Assembly: GCF_036246005.1 (NCBI RefSeq)
Contig: NZ_CP109171.1
Span: 8,358,001-8,422,000 of the forward strand
Reading direction: 5' to 3'
From: Streptomyces sp. NBC_01723
Lineage (GTDB): Bacteria; Actinomycetota; Actinomycetes; Streptomycetales; Streptomycetaceae
Length of the DNA stretch: 64,000 nucleotides
The first letter of the stretch is position 1; each line of letters opens with the position of its first letter. The notes under the pieces were generated by a model. The model worked only from the letters and a program-made list of their open reading frames with translations, had not been told where the DNA came from and did no database searches. Of the stretch, positions 1 through 7,963 are shown piece by piece. The position numbers were made by a program, and so were the translations under genes.

Positions 1-311
1 GTTGAGCGTGCCGTGACGGGGCAGCCCGAAGATGCGCGGGGGGATCCAGGTCCGCCAGTTGTTGGCCACGATGATGTCCGGGTCCGCGTCCTTGAGGCGC
101 TCGAACAACTCGTCGTCGTCGGGGCGGTTGCGGATCAGCACCGGGACGCCGTGCTCCTCGGCGAGGTCGGCGACGGAGTCGCTCCAGATCTTCTCGTAGG
201 CGTGCTCGCTCTTGGGGTGGGTCACGACCAGTACCACGTCGTGCTCGGAGTCCAGGAGGGCTTGCAGGGTCCGGTGCCCCCAGGTCTGGTAACCGAACAT
301 GACGACCCGCA
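1..311 (-). CDS. cchA: N-hydroxyornithine formyltransferase CchA (partial, N-terminus only)
   Basis: The first 103 residues are visible, starting at the ATG ending at 311 (MRVVMFGYQTWG); the rest lies beyond the left window edge. The segment has the Rossmann-like start of the methionyl-tRNA formyltransferase family, a His-rich turn (VVTHPKSEHAY) and the NNW segment (IIVANNWRTWIP) near the formyl-donor pocket. In coelichelin synthesis this enzyme is expected to transfer formyl from N10-formyl-THF to N5-hydroxyornithine made by CchB. It diverges from cchB, with two iron boxes in between, so it should be iron-repressed. Function is inferred from family and locus; the partial sequence alone would only say formyltransferase. 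Confidence 0.88.
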
Positions 312-348
312 TGGGGTACCTCCTCAAGGCAGGGGCTGACCCGGCAAG

Positions 349-367
349 TTGAGCAAGGCGTACCTTA
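349..367 (-). promoter_or_regulatory. iron box (DmdR/IdeR-type operator), cchA side
   Basis: TTGAGCAAGGCGTACCTTA is a degenerate copy of the actinobacterial iron-box consensus TTAGGTTAGGCTAACCTAA (about 12 of 19). It lies 38 bp upstream of the cchA start in the divergent cchA-cchB region. It is weaker than the neighbouring box at 443-461, and assignment to cchA is by proximity. Confidence 0.55.
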
Positions 368-442
368 GTGTGCAACGTCGGTGCGCAACACCCCAGTTGG
401 TGGCCGTGCCCTCCGGTTCGCCCTATCGACAGCTTCAGATCA

Positions 443-461
443 TTAGCTTAGGCTAACCTAA
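443..461 (+). promoter_or_regulatory. iron box (DmdR/IdeR-type operator), cchB side
   Basis: TTAGCTTAGGCTAACCTAA matches the 19-bp iron-box consensus at 18 of 19 positions. It sits about 85 bp upstream of the preferred cchB start. By established knowledge of DmdR1/IdeR regulators, Fe-loaded repressor binding here would shut off the cchB operon in iron-replete cells. Confidence 0.9.
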
Positions 462-546
462 GTTTCCGGCGGGCAGCTCCGTCGGCATGTCCCATTCCGG
501 CACCCCTCAGGCCTCACAGGCGACTGTCCCGCACGATGGGAGTGAC

Positions 547-1902
547 ATGTCACAGGTTCTTCCTGATGACGCACCGCTGGTCCACGACCTCATTGGCATC
601 GGCTTCGGCCCGTCCAATGTCGCCATGGCGATCGCGATCCGCGAGCACAACGCACAGGCCGGCAGTCAGGAGGCGGTCAGCGCCCGCTTCTTCGAGCAGC
701 AGCCCCGCTTCGGCTGGCACCGCGGCATGCTGATCGACGACGCGACGATGCAGGTGTCCTTCCTCAAGGACCTGGTGACACTGAGGAACCCGGCCAGCGA
801 GTTCAGCTTCCTCTGCTACCTGCAGAGCAAGGGCCGGCTGATCGACTTCATCAACCACAAGAACCTCTTCCCACTGCGTGTGGAGTTCCACGACTACTTC
901 GAGTGGGCCGCCGCCAAGGTCGACGACCAGGTCTCCTACGGCCACGAGGTGGTCGGTGTCGCACCCGTGGAGCGCGACGGAGCCGTCGACCACCTCGAGG
1001 TGACGGTCCGTTCGGGCCAGGGACTGGAGGTGCACCGCGCGCGCAACCTCGTCGTCGGCACCGGCCTGCGCCCCCTGATGCCGGAGGGCGTCGAGCGCGG
1101 CGACCGGGTCTGGCACAACTCCGAACTGCTGGCGCGGGTCGACGCGTTGGAGGGCACCACGCCCTCCCGGTTCGTGGTCGTCGGCGCCGGGCAGAGCGCC
1201 GCCGAGAACGTCGCCTACCTGCACCGCCGCTTCCCCGGCGCCGAGGTGTGCGCGGTCTTCGCCCGCTACGGCTACAGTCCCGCCGACGACAGCGGCTTCG
1301 CCAACCGGATCTTCGACCCGGCCGCCGTGGACGACTACTTCGCCGCGCCCGGCAGCGTCAAACGCCGGCTGATGGACTACCACGGCAACACCAACTACTC
1401 CGTGGTGGACATCGACCTGATCGACGACCTGTACCGGCAGATGTACCGGGAGAAGGTCCTCGGCACTGAGCGGCTGCGCTTCCTGAACGTCTCCCGGCTC
1501 ACCGACGTCAAGGAGACCTCCGACCGGGTCCGTGCCACCGTGACCTCCCTGGTCACCGGCGAGGAGACGCTCCTCGACGCGGACGTCGTGGTCTTCGCCA
1601 CCGGCTACCTCCCGGCCGACCCCCTCGGGCTGCTCGGCGAGGTCGCGGACCGCTGCCTGCGCGACGACGAGGGCCTGGTGCGCGTCGAGCGCGACTACCG
1701 CGTCGCCACCGACCCCGCACTGCGCTGCGGCATCTACCTCCAGGGCGGCACGGAGCACACGCACGGCATCACGTCGTCGCTGCTCTCCAACACCGCGATC
1801 AGGGTGGGCGAGATCCTGGAGTCCCTGGTCGACCGGAACCTGAAGTCCGCCTCCGACGAAGCCCGGACCATCGCCGACGGAGCCGGCGGCGGCGCGCGTT
1901 AG
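547..1902 (+). CDS. cchB: L-ornithine N5-monooxygenase CchB
   Basis: A 451-residue flavin-dependent N-hydroxylating monooxygenase (SidA/PvdA family) that makes N5-hydroxyornithine, the hydroxamate precursor. The FAD site is near the N-terminus (LIGIGFGPSN). An FxWH-type segment follows (QPRFGWHRGMLID), then LVTLRNPASEFSFLCYL, the NADPH motif VVGAGQSAAENV, and the late VVFATGY. An in-frame ATG at 487 would add 20 residues. I chose 547 because GGGAG lies just upstream (538-542) and the first conserved block follows directly. The stop overlaps the GTG of cchC, so translation is probably coupled. Confidence 0.93.
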   Translation: MSQVLPDDAPLVHDLIGIGFGPSNVAMAIAIREHNAQAGSQEAVSARFFEQQPRFGWHRGMLIDDATMQVSFLKDLVTLRNPASEFSFLCYLQSKGRLIDFINHKNLFPLRVEFHDYFEWAAAKVDDQVSYGHEVVGVAPVERDGAVDHLEVTVRSGQGLEVHRARNLVVGTGLRPLMPEGVERGDRVWHNSELLARVDALEGTTPSRFVVVGAGQSAAENVAYLHRRFPGAEVCAVFARYGYSPADDSGFANRIFDPAAVDDYFAAPGSVKRRLMDYHGNTNYSVVDIDLIDDLYRQMYREKVLGTERLRFLNVSRLTDVKETSDRVRATVTSLVTGEETLLDADVVVFATGYLPADPLGLLGEVADRCLRDDEGLVRVERDYRVATDPALRCGIYLQGGTEHTHGITSSLLSNTAIRVGEILESLVDRNLKSASDEARTIADGAGGGAR

Positions 1903-2972
1903 TGTACGTCGCCATGACCACGACTGCGGTTGAGCGCCCCGCGCCCGGGGACACGACGGAGGCCCGTCGCCGACGGGTTGCCGGTTTGGGCGTACTGGCG
2001 GTGCTGCTCGTGCTCGCGGCGGCGGCCTCGTTGGCCGTCGGCGCGCGGGCGCTGACCCCCGCCGAGGTCTGGCACGGGCTGACGGCCGCACCCGAGGCCG
2101 ACCAGCGGCTCACCGAGATCAGGCTCATCGTGCGAACCGTGCGGGTGCCCCGCACGGTCCTCGCGGTCGTGGCCGGCATCGCCCTCGGGGCCGCCGGGGC
2201 ACTGATCCAGGGATACACCCGCAACCCGATCGCCGACACCGGGCTGCTGGGGATCAACGCCGGCGCCTCGTTCGCCGTGGTGTCGGGGATCGCCCTGCTC
2301 GGCCTGACCGACCCGTTCCTGTACGTCTGGCTCGCGTTCCTCGGCGCCGGGCTCGCCGGTGCCGTGGTGTTCGGGCTGTCGAGCATCGGCCGGGGGGCCG
2401 GCAACCCGCTGACGCTCGCCCTGGCCGGCCAGGGGATCGCGGTCTTCCTCGCGGCGATGACCACGGCGGTCTCACTGACGGACAAGGCCTCGCTGAACGC
2501 GCTGCGGTTCTGGAACGCGGGCTCGCTGGCCGGCGTCGGATTCGACGTCATCGGGCCGGTGTCCGCGTTCATCGCCGCCGGGCTGCTGCTCGCGCTCACC
2601 ACGCTGCCCGCCGTCAACCTCCTCAACCTCGGTGAGGACGTGGCGCGCGGGCTCGGGGTGAACGTCGCGCGGAGCCGGACGGCCGGCGTCGTCGCCATCA
2701 CCCTGCTGGCGGGCGCGGCCACCGCGGCCTGCGGCCCCATCGCCTTCCTCGGGCTCATGGTGGCCCATGTCGCGCGGTACCTCACCGGGCCGGACTACCG
2801 CTGGCTGGTGCCGTACGCCGGTCTGCTCGGCGCGGTGGTGCTGCTGGTCTGCGACATCGTGGGGCGCCTGGTGGTGCGGCCGGGGGAACTGGACGCCGGG
2901 GTCGTCGTCTCGCTGCTGGGGGCGCCGTTCTTCGCCGTACTGGTGTGGCGCGGAAAGTTCAAGAACACGTGA
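1902..2972 (+). CDS. cchC: ferric-siderophore ABC permease CchC
   Basis: A FecCD/BtuC-type permease of about 350 residues with hydrophobic helices throughout. It carries the conserved block RVPRTVLAVVAGIALGAAGALIQGYTRNPIADTGLLG early on and the cytoplasmic coupling-helix region (GPIAFLGLMVAHVAR) near residue 275. With CchD it would form the membrane channel that imports ferric coelichelin. The GTG at 1902 overlaps the cchB stop; an in-frame ATG at 1914 is an equally good start. The 3' end overlaps cchD by GTGA. No ribosome site is obvious, in line with coupled translation. Confidence 0.9.
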   Translation: MYVAMTTTAVERPAPGDTTEARRRRVAGLGVLAVLLVLAAAASLAVGARALTPAEVWHGLTAAPEADQRLTEIRLIVRTVRVPRTVLAVVAGIALGAAGALIQGYTRNPIADTGLLGINAGASFAVVSGIALLGLTDPFLYVWLAFLGAGLAGAVVFGLSSIGRGAGNPLTLALAGQGIAVFLAAMTTAVSLTDKASLNALRFWNAGSLAGVGFDVIGPVSAFIAAGLLLALTTLPAVNLLNLGEDVARGLGVNVARSRTAGVVAITLLAGAATAACGPIAFLGLMVAHVARYLTGPDYRWLVPYAGLLGAVVLLVCDIVGRLVVRPGELDAGVVVSLLGAPFFAVLVWRGKFKNT

Positions 2973-4072
2973 GCGGGGCGGGCGTGAAGGCAGACGGGAC
3001 GGACGTGCGGCCGGGCGGGGCGGACGTGAGCGCGTCGGTGGCGCCGGGAGTGCGGCTCGGCGGTGTGTCGTTCGTGTGGCGGCCCTGGACCGCGGGCGTC
3101 ACGCTGCTGCTGGCGGCGGCGGCCTTCCTGGTGTTCTGCCTGTCCATCGGCGTCGGGGACTTCCCCATCGGGCTGCCCCGGGTCCTCGCCACGATCGTCG
3201 GCCGGGGCGAGCAGGTCGACGAGTTCGTCATCCTGGACCTGCGGATGCCCCGCGCGCTGGCCGGGCTCGTGGTGGGCATCGCGCTCGGGGTGTCCGGCGC
3301 GCTCACCCAGTCCATCGCGCGCAACCCCCTGGCCAGCCCCGACGTCCTCGGCATCACCAGCGGCGCGGGCGCGGTGGCGGTGTTCCTGGTGACGGTGTCG
3401 GGCGGCGCCGCGACGGCCGTCGTCGACTCCGTGGGCCTGTCGGCGGCGGCGCTCGCGGGCGGGCTCGGGACCGGCCTGCTGGTCTACTTCCTGGCGTGGC
3501 GCCGCGGGATCGACGGCTTCCGGCTGATCCTCATCGGCATCTCGGTGACCGCCGTCATGCAGGCGATCACGACCTGGCTGCTGGTCACCGCCGACATCAG
3601 GGATGTGGCCCGGGCCCAGGCGTGGCTGGTGGGTTCGCTGGACAACCGGTCCTGGGACGAGGTGCGGGTGGCGCTCTGGTGCACGCTCGCACTCCTGGCC
3701 GTCGTGGCGTGCGCCGCCTTCCAGTTCAAGCCGATGCACTTCGGTGACGAGATCGCCGCGGGTCTCGGCGTCCGCTACGGGGCGGTGCGCGCGGTCCTGC
3801 TGCTGTGCGCCGTGCTGCTGGCCGGCGTGGCCGTGAGCGCGGCCGGACCGGTGCCGTTCGTGGCCCTGGTGGCGCCCCAGGTGGCGATGCGGCTGGCGAG
3901 GTGTCCGACGCCGCCGCTGGCGGCCTCCGGCATGGTGGGCGCCCTGCTGCTGACCGGATCGGACCTGGTGGCGCGCACGGCACCGCCGGTCTCGCTGCCC
4001 GTCGGTGTGGTCACCGCGGCGATCGGCGGTCCCTTCCTCGTCTACCTGCTGGTGCGGGCGAACCGCCGATAG
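2969..4072 (+). CDS. cchD: ferric-siderophore ABC permease CchD
   Basis: Second FecCD-family permease, 367 residues from the GTG at 2969, which overlaps the cchC TGA as GTGA. A longer frame opens at 2945, but the overlap start is typical for this arrangement. Conserved blocks are RMPRALAGLVVGIALGVSGALTQSIARNPLASPDVLG (about residues 85-125) and the coupling segment GPVPFVALVAPQVAMRLAR (about 290-310). It pairs with CchC; CchE would supply ATP hydrolysis and CchF substrate capture. Direction, overlap and spacing make cchB-C-D one transcription unit. Confidence 0.9.
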   Translation: MSGAGVKADGTDVRPGGADVSASVAPGVRLGGVSFVWRPWTAGVTLLLAAAAFLVFCLSIGVGDFPIGLPRVLATIVGRGEQVDEFVILDLRMPRALAGLVVGIALGVSGALTQSIARNPLASPDVLGITSGAGAVAVFLVTVSGGAATAVVDSVGLSAAALAGGLGTGLLVYFLAWRRGIDGFRLILIGISVTAVMQAITTWLLVTADIRDVARAQAWLVGSLDNRSWDEVRVALWCTLALLAVVACAAFQFKPMHFGDEIAAGLGVRYGAVRAVLLLCAVLLAGVAVSAAGPVPFVALVAPQVAMRLARCPTPPLAASGMVGALLLTGSDLVARTAPPVSLPVGVVTAAIGGPFLVYLLVRANRR

Positions 4073-4078
4073 CTGGTA

Positions 4079-4097
4079 CAAAGTAAGGCGAGCCTAA
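4079..4097 (+). promoter_or_regulatory. internal iron box before cchE
   Basis: CAAAGTAAGGCGAGCCTAA retains the AGGCNNNCCTAA half of the iron-box consensus, between the cchD stop and the cchE start (GTG 4112, preceded by GAGGGGGG). It suggests an additional iron-controlled promoter inside the operon. Confidence 0.7.
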
Positions 4098-4111
4098 TAG
4101 AGGGGGGCCTT

Positions 4112-4972
4112 GTGGCCGTTGAGTCCATCACCGGGGCCGGGACGGCGGTCGGCGCCACGCGGCTGGCCGCCAGGGGAGTGGCGGTCGGGTACGGGGCCCG
4201 GCCGGTCATCGACGGGCTCGACGTGGCGATCCCGCCGGGGGTGATCACCACCATCATCGGCCCCAACGGCTGTGGAAAGTCGACCCTGTTGCGAACCCTG
4301 TCCCGGCTGCTGAAGCCGACCAGCGGCACGGTCGTGCTGGACGGCGAGGACATCGCGGGGCTCAGGACCCGGGACGTCGCCAGGAAGCTCGGACTGCTGC
4401 CGCAGGCACCGGTCGCGCCGGAGGGCCTGACGGTGTCGGACCTGGTCGCCAGGGGCCGCCACCCGCACCAGAGCTGGCTCCGGCAGTGGTCGTCGGACGA
4501 CGCGGCCGTGGTGGGTCGCGCACTGGCCATGACCGGGGTGTCCGACCTCGCGAACCGTCCGGTCGACTCGCTCTCCGGCGGTCAGCGCCAGCGCGTCTGG
4601 ATCTCCATGACCCTGGCCCAGGGGACCGACCTGCTGCTCCTCGACGAGCCGACCACCTACCTGGACCTGGCGCACGCCATCGACGTGCTCGACCTGGTGG
4701 ACGACCTGCACGAGTCCGGGTGCACGGTCGTCATGGTGCTGCACGACCTCAACCTCGCCACCCGCTACAGCGACAACCTCGTCGTGATGCGGGACGGGGC
4801 GATCCTGGCCCAGGGGCATCCGCGGGAGGTCATCACCGCCGAACTGCTGCACGAGGCCTTCGGGCTGCGCGCCAAGGTGATCGACGACCCCGTGGGGGAC
4901 CGGCCCCTCATCGTGCCCATCGGGCGGGCCCACGTGGAACTGGACCCCGTTTCCCCAGAGTTGTCGCGGTGA
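4112..4972 (+). CDS. cchE: ferric-siderophore ABC transporter ATPase CchE
   Basis: A 286-residue FhuC/FecE-type ATP-binding subunit. Walker A is GPNGCGKST (about residue 50), the Q-loop is GLLPQAP, the signature is LSGGQRQR (about 155), Walker B is LLLLDEPTTYLD, and the switch histidine is in VLHDLNLA. All catalytic motifs are intact, so it should energise CchCD import of ferric coelichelin. The GTG start has a strong purine-rich ribosome site and an iron box upstream. Its TGA stop lies inside the next iron box. Confidence 0.93.
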   Translation: MAVESITGAGTAVGATRLAARGVAVGYGARPVIDGLDVAIPPGVITTIIGPNGCGKSTLLRTLSRLLKPTSGTVVLDGEDIAGLRTRDVARKLGLLPQAPVAPEGLTVSDLVARGRHPHQSWLRQWSSDDAAVVGRALAMTGVSDLANRPVDSLSGGQRQRVWISMTLAQGTDLLLLDEPTTYLDLAHAIDVLDLVDDLHESGCTVVMVLHDLNLATRYSDNLVVMRDGAILAQGHPREVITAELLHEAFGLRAKVIDDPVGDRPLIVPIGRAHVELDPVSPELSR

Positions 4973-4988
4973 GGGTAGGCTAACCTCA
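4970..4988 (+). promoter_or_regulatory. iron box overlapping the cchE stop, before cchF
   Basis: TGAGGGTAGGCTAACCTCA is an almost perfect dyad containing the GTAGGCTAACCT iron-box core. Its first three bases are the cchE stop codon. It lies 72 bp upstream of the chosen cchF start and marks a separate iron-regulated promoter for cchF and downstream genes. Confidence 0.8.
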
Positions 4989-5059
4989 CTCGGGCGCGAT
5001 AAGGTCTGCTGCCCTCAGAACGGGGCGCAGTGGACGGCGCGACAGCAAGGGATCTCCGG

Positions 5060-6115
5060 ATGCTCCTCAGAACGACGCGTATGACGCCATGGCGACGACT
5101 GGCTGCGGCACTCTCCGCCGCCGCGCTCGGCGTCGGCCTCCTCGCGGGGTGCGGTTCCGACTCGGACGATTCGTCGGACAGCGCGGGCGGCGACAAGTCG
5201 ACCGCCGGTGCCGGCGCGTTCCCCGTCACCGTGGAGCACGCGTTCGGAACCACGAAGGTCGCCAAGGCGCCCGAGCGGGTCGTCACCGTCGGCTACACGG
5301 ACGACCAGACCGTCCTGGCCTTCGGCGTCAAGCCCGTCGGCATGGTCGACCAGTACCCGAACCCGGCCGGTCAGAGCCCCGACATCAACACCCAGTGGCC
5401 GTGGGTGAAGGAGAAGTGGGGCGACACCAAGCCCGAGGTCGTCATGAAGAACGGTGACACCGGCCCCAATTTCGAGAAGATCGCCGCACTGCGCCCCGAC
5501 CTGATCATCGCGGTGTACTCCGAGGTCGACCAGGCCGCCTACGACAAGCTCTCCAAGATCGCGCCGACCGTGGGACGCACCAAGGCGGAGAAGGAGCCGT
5601 TCAGCGCCCCGTGGCAGGACAACGCCCTGCACATCGCCAAGGCCCTCGGCAAGGCCGAGGAGGGCGAGAAGATGGTCGCCGACATCCAGGGCAAGCTCGA
5701 CACGGCCAAGAAGGCCCATCCCGAGTTCGCGGACCAGACCGCCGTCGCACTCTCCTGGTACAAGGACTCGGTGGCCCCCTTCACCTCCACCGACGTGCGC
5801 GGACGCCTGCTGACGGGCATCGGCTTCAAGTACCAGACCAAGATCGACGAGGTCGCCGGCGGCGACTTCTACACCACGCTCTCGCCCGAACGCGTCGACC
5901 TGGTCGACGTCGACCGTGTCTTCGTCATCAACGACAAGGCGGACCAGGACGCGTTGAAGAAGTTCAAGCTCTTCACCAACCTCGACGCCGTGAAGAACGG
6001 CAAGGTGACCTACCTGCTGGACAGCGAGGGTCCGGCGGTCGGCGCGGCCATCTCCCAGGGCACCCTGCTGTCGATGCCGTACGCGGTCGACGAACTCGTC
6101 AAGTCGGCCGGGTAG
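5060..6115 (+). CDS. cchF: ferric-siderophore-binding lipoprotein CchF
   Basis: A 351-residue class III (FepB/FhuD-like) substrate-binding protein. The signal peptide ends in the lipobox LLAGC, cysteine about residue 31, followed by a Ser/Asp-rich linker. The mature domain has typical blocks: PERVVTVGYTDDQTVLAFGVKPVGM, ALRPDLIIAVYS and the late MPYAVDELV. It should capture ferric coelichelin outside the membrane for CchCDE. An in-frame start at 5030 exists, but the ATG at 5060 has AAGGGA upstream and gives a normal-length signal peptide. cchG begins two bases after the stop. Confidence 0.92.
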   Translation: MLLRTTRMTPWRRLAAALSAAALGVGLLAGCGSDSDDSSDSAGGDKSTAGAGAFPVTVEHAFGTTKVAKAPERVVTVGYTDDQTVLAFGVKPVGMVDQYPNPAGQSPDINTQWPWVKEKWGDTKPEVVMKNGDTGPNFEKIAALRPDLIIAVYSEVDQAAYDKLSKIAPTVGRTKAEKEPFSAPWQDNALHIAKALGKAEEGEKMVADIQGKLDTAKKAHPEFADQTAVALSWYKDSVAPFTSTDVRGRLLTGIGFKYQTKIDEVAGGDFYTTLSPERVDLVDVDRVFVINDKADQDALKKFKLFTNLDAVKNGKVTYLLDSEGPAVGAAISQGTLLSMPYAVDELVKSAG

Positions 6116-6117
6116 GT

Positions 6118-7905
6118 GTGAGCGCCACGGACACCCGGGTCGCCCCGGCCGCCCTGCGTACGGCGACCGGACGCGAAGCCACCAGCTGGGTCGGGGCGCA
6201 CTGCCGTGAGGTGCCGTGGCTGACCCTCGCCACGGCACTCACCACGGTGGCCGGAGCGGCTCTCCAGGTACTCCCGGTACTGCTGCTCGGCCAGGTGGTC
6301 GACGCTGTCGTCGGCGGCGAGTCGCGCTCGGTCCTGGTCACGATCGGCGCCGTGATGGTGGCGGCCGCGCTGCTCGGCGCGGCCGCCACCGCGGTGTCGA
6401 CGTATCTGATCGGGCGGCTCGGCGCCGACCTGCTCGCGCGGCTGCGGGAGGGCGCCGTCCGCGCGGTGCTGGCCATGCCCAGCGCCCGTGTCGAGCAGGT
6501 CGGCCGCGGCGACGTGCTGTCCCGCGTCGGCGACGACGTGGCCGTCCTCTCCAAGGGCATCCGTACGGCCGTCCCCACGGTCTTCTCGGCGGGGGTGCTG
6601 GTCGTCATCGCCACGGCCGGCATGTTCGGCCTGGACTGGCGGCTCGGTCTCGCGGGCGCGGGCGCGCTGCCCGCGTACGCGCTGGCCCTGCGCTGGTACC
6701 TCCCGCGCTCGGCCCCGCTCTACCAGCGGCAGCGGGTGGCCCAGGCCGACCGCGCCCAGGCCCTGATCAGTGGTCTCAACGGCATCGACACGGTGCGGGC
6801 CTACCGGCTGGAGGGCGCCTTCCGCGAGCAGGTCACCCGTGAGTCGTGGCGGGTGCGCGATCTCGGGATCGAGGTGTTCCGGTTCTTCGGACGGTTCGTC
6901 GGCCGGGAGAACCGCGCCGAGTTCATCGGCCTGACGCTCATCCTGGTGGTCGGGTACGCCCTGCTGGAGGCCGACGCCGCGACGCTCGGCGAGGTGTCGG
7001 CGGCCCCGCTGCTCTTCCACCGGCTGTTCACCCCGCTGGGCGCCATCATGTTCACCTTCGACGAGGCGCAGAAGTCGGGTGCGAGCCTGACCCGGCTGGT
7101 CGGGGTGGTGGGCGAGGACGCCGAGGACCGGCTGGTGGGCGACGCCTCCGTCGGGCCCGCGGCGGCCGGCGCCCACCCGGTGCGGGTGGAGGGGCTGACG
7201 TTCACCTACCCGGGCGCCGAGGAGCCGGTGCTCAGGGACGTCGACCTGACGATCCCCGCCGGTGGTTCGCTCGCCCTGGTCGGCGCCACGGGCGCGGGGA
7301 AGACGACGCTGGCCGCGCTGATCGCGGGCATCGGGACTCCGCAGGCGGGGTCGGTGCGGGTCGGGCCGACCGACCTGGCCGGACTGGACGAGGCCGGGGC
7401 GCGGTCCCTGGTGACCATCCTCACCCAGGAGACACACGTCTTCTCCGGGCCGCTCGCCGACGACCTGCGGCTGGCCGCGCCGGAGGCCACCGACGCCGAA
7501 CTCATCGACGCCCTGCGGACGGTGGGCGCCGACAGGTGGGTCGACACCCTGCCCGAGGGACTGGACACCCTGGTGGGGGAGGGCGGTGAGCGCCTCGACG
7601 TGACCAAGGTCGCCCAGGTCGCCCTCGCCCGGCTGGTGTTGAGCCGCTCACCCGTGGTGGTGCTGGACGAGTCCACGGCGGAGGCGGGCAGCGAGGGCGC
7701 CGCCGAGCTGGAACGTGCCGTGCTCGCCGCGTGCGCCGGCCGGACCACGCTGTTCGTGGCGCACCGGCTCACCCAGGCGATGGCGGCGGACCGGATCGCG
7801 GTCCTCGACGCCGGGCGGGTCGTGGAGGAGGGGACACACGAGGAACTGGTGGCGCTGGGCGGCCGGTACGCGCGGCTGTGGCAGGCCTGGCGAGAGGGCA
7901 GTTAG
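6118..7905 (+). CDS. cchG: ABC exporter half CchG (intact Walker motifs, degenerate signature)
   Basis: A 595-residue fused transmembrane-ATPase half transporter starting at GTG 6118, two bases after cchF. Residues about 30-330 form a six-helix exporter domain; the ATPase domain follows. Walker A (GATGAGKTT), Q-loop (ILTQETHVFSG), Walker B (VVVLDEST) and switch His (FVAHRLTQ) are normal. The ABC signature is unrecognisable: GERLDVTKVAQ stands where LSGGQ is expected, and the D-loop is altered (STAEAGSEG). CchI shows the mirror-image defects, which suggests the two form one heterodimer. Likely role: export of apo-coelichelin or a precursor. Direction of transport is inferred from the exporter fold. 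Confidence 0.88.
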   Translation: MSATDTRVAPAALRTATGREATSWVGAHCREVPWLTLATALTTVAGAALQVLPVLLLGQVVDAVVGGESRSVLVTIGAVMVAAALLGAAATAVSTYLIGRLGADLLARLREGAVRAVLAMPSARVEQVGRGDVLSRVGDDVAVLSKGIRTAVPTVFSAGVLVVIATAGMFGLDWRLGLAGAGALPAYALALRWYLPRSAPLYQRQRVAQADRAQALISGLNGIDTVRAYRLEGAFREQVTRESWRVRDLGIEVFRFFGRFVGRENRAEFIGLTLILVVGYALLEADAATLGEVSAAPLLFHRLFTPLGAIMFTFDEAQKSGASLTRLVGVVGEDAEDRLVGDASVGPAAAGAHPVRVEGLTFTYPGAEEPVLRDVDLTIPAGGSLALVGATGAGKTTLAALIAGIGTPQAGSVRVGPTDLAGLDEAGARSLVTILTQETHVFSGPLADDLRLAAPEATDAELIDALRTVGADRWVDTLPEGLDTLVGEGGERLDVTKVAQVALARLVLSRSPVVVLDESTAEAGSEGAAELERAVLAACAGRTTLFVAHRLTQAMAADRIAVLDAGRVVEEGTHEELVALGGRYARLWQAWREGS

Positions 7906-7915
7906 ACAAGGGTGG

Positions 7916-7949
7916 TTAGGCAAGCCTTAGTTAGGTTAGCCTGCCTTCA
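7916..7949 (+). promoter_or_regulatory. tandem iron boxes upstream of the NRPS gene
   Basis: Two adjacent copies are present: TTAGGCAAGCCTTA (7916-7929) and TTAGGTTAGCCTGCCTTCA (7931-7949, about 14 of 19 to consensus). They end 14 bp before the cchH start and should give tight iron repression of the 11-kb synthetase gene, and of cchI behind it. Confidence 0.85.
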
Positions 7950-7963
7950 TTCCTTGGAAGGGC

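Noticed and set aside
5611..6117. Long N-terminal extension of the cchG frame through cchF
   Set aside because: It is a shadow frame inside cchF; the GTG at 6118 begins the conserved exporter sequence.
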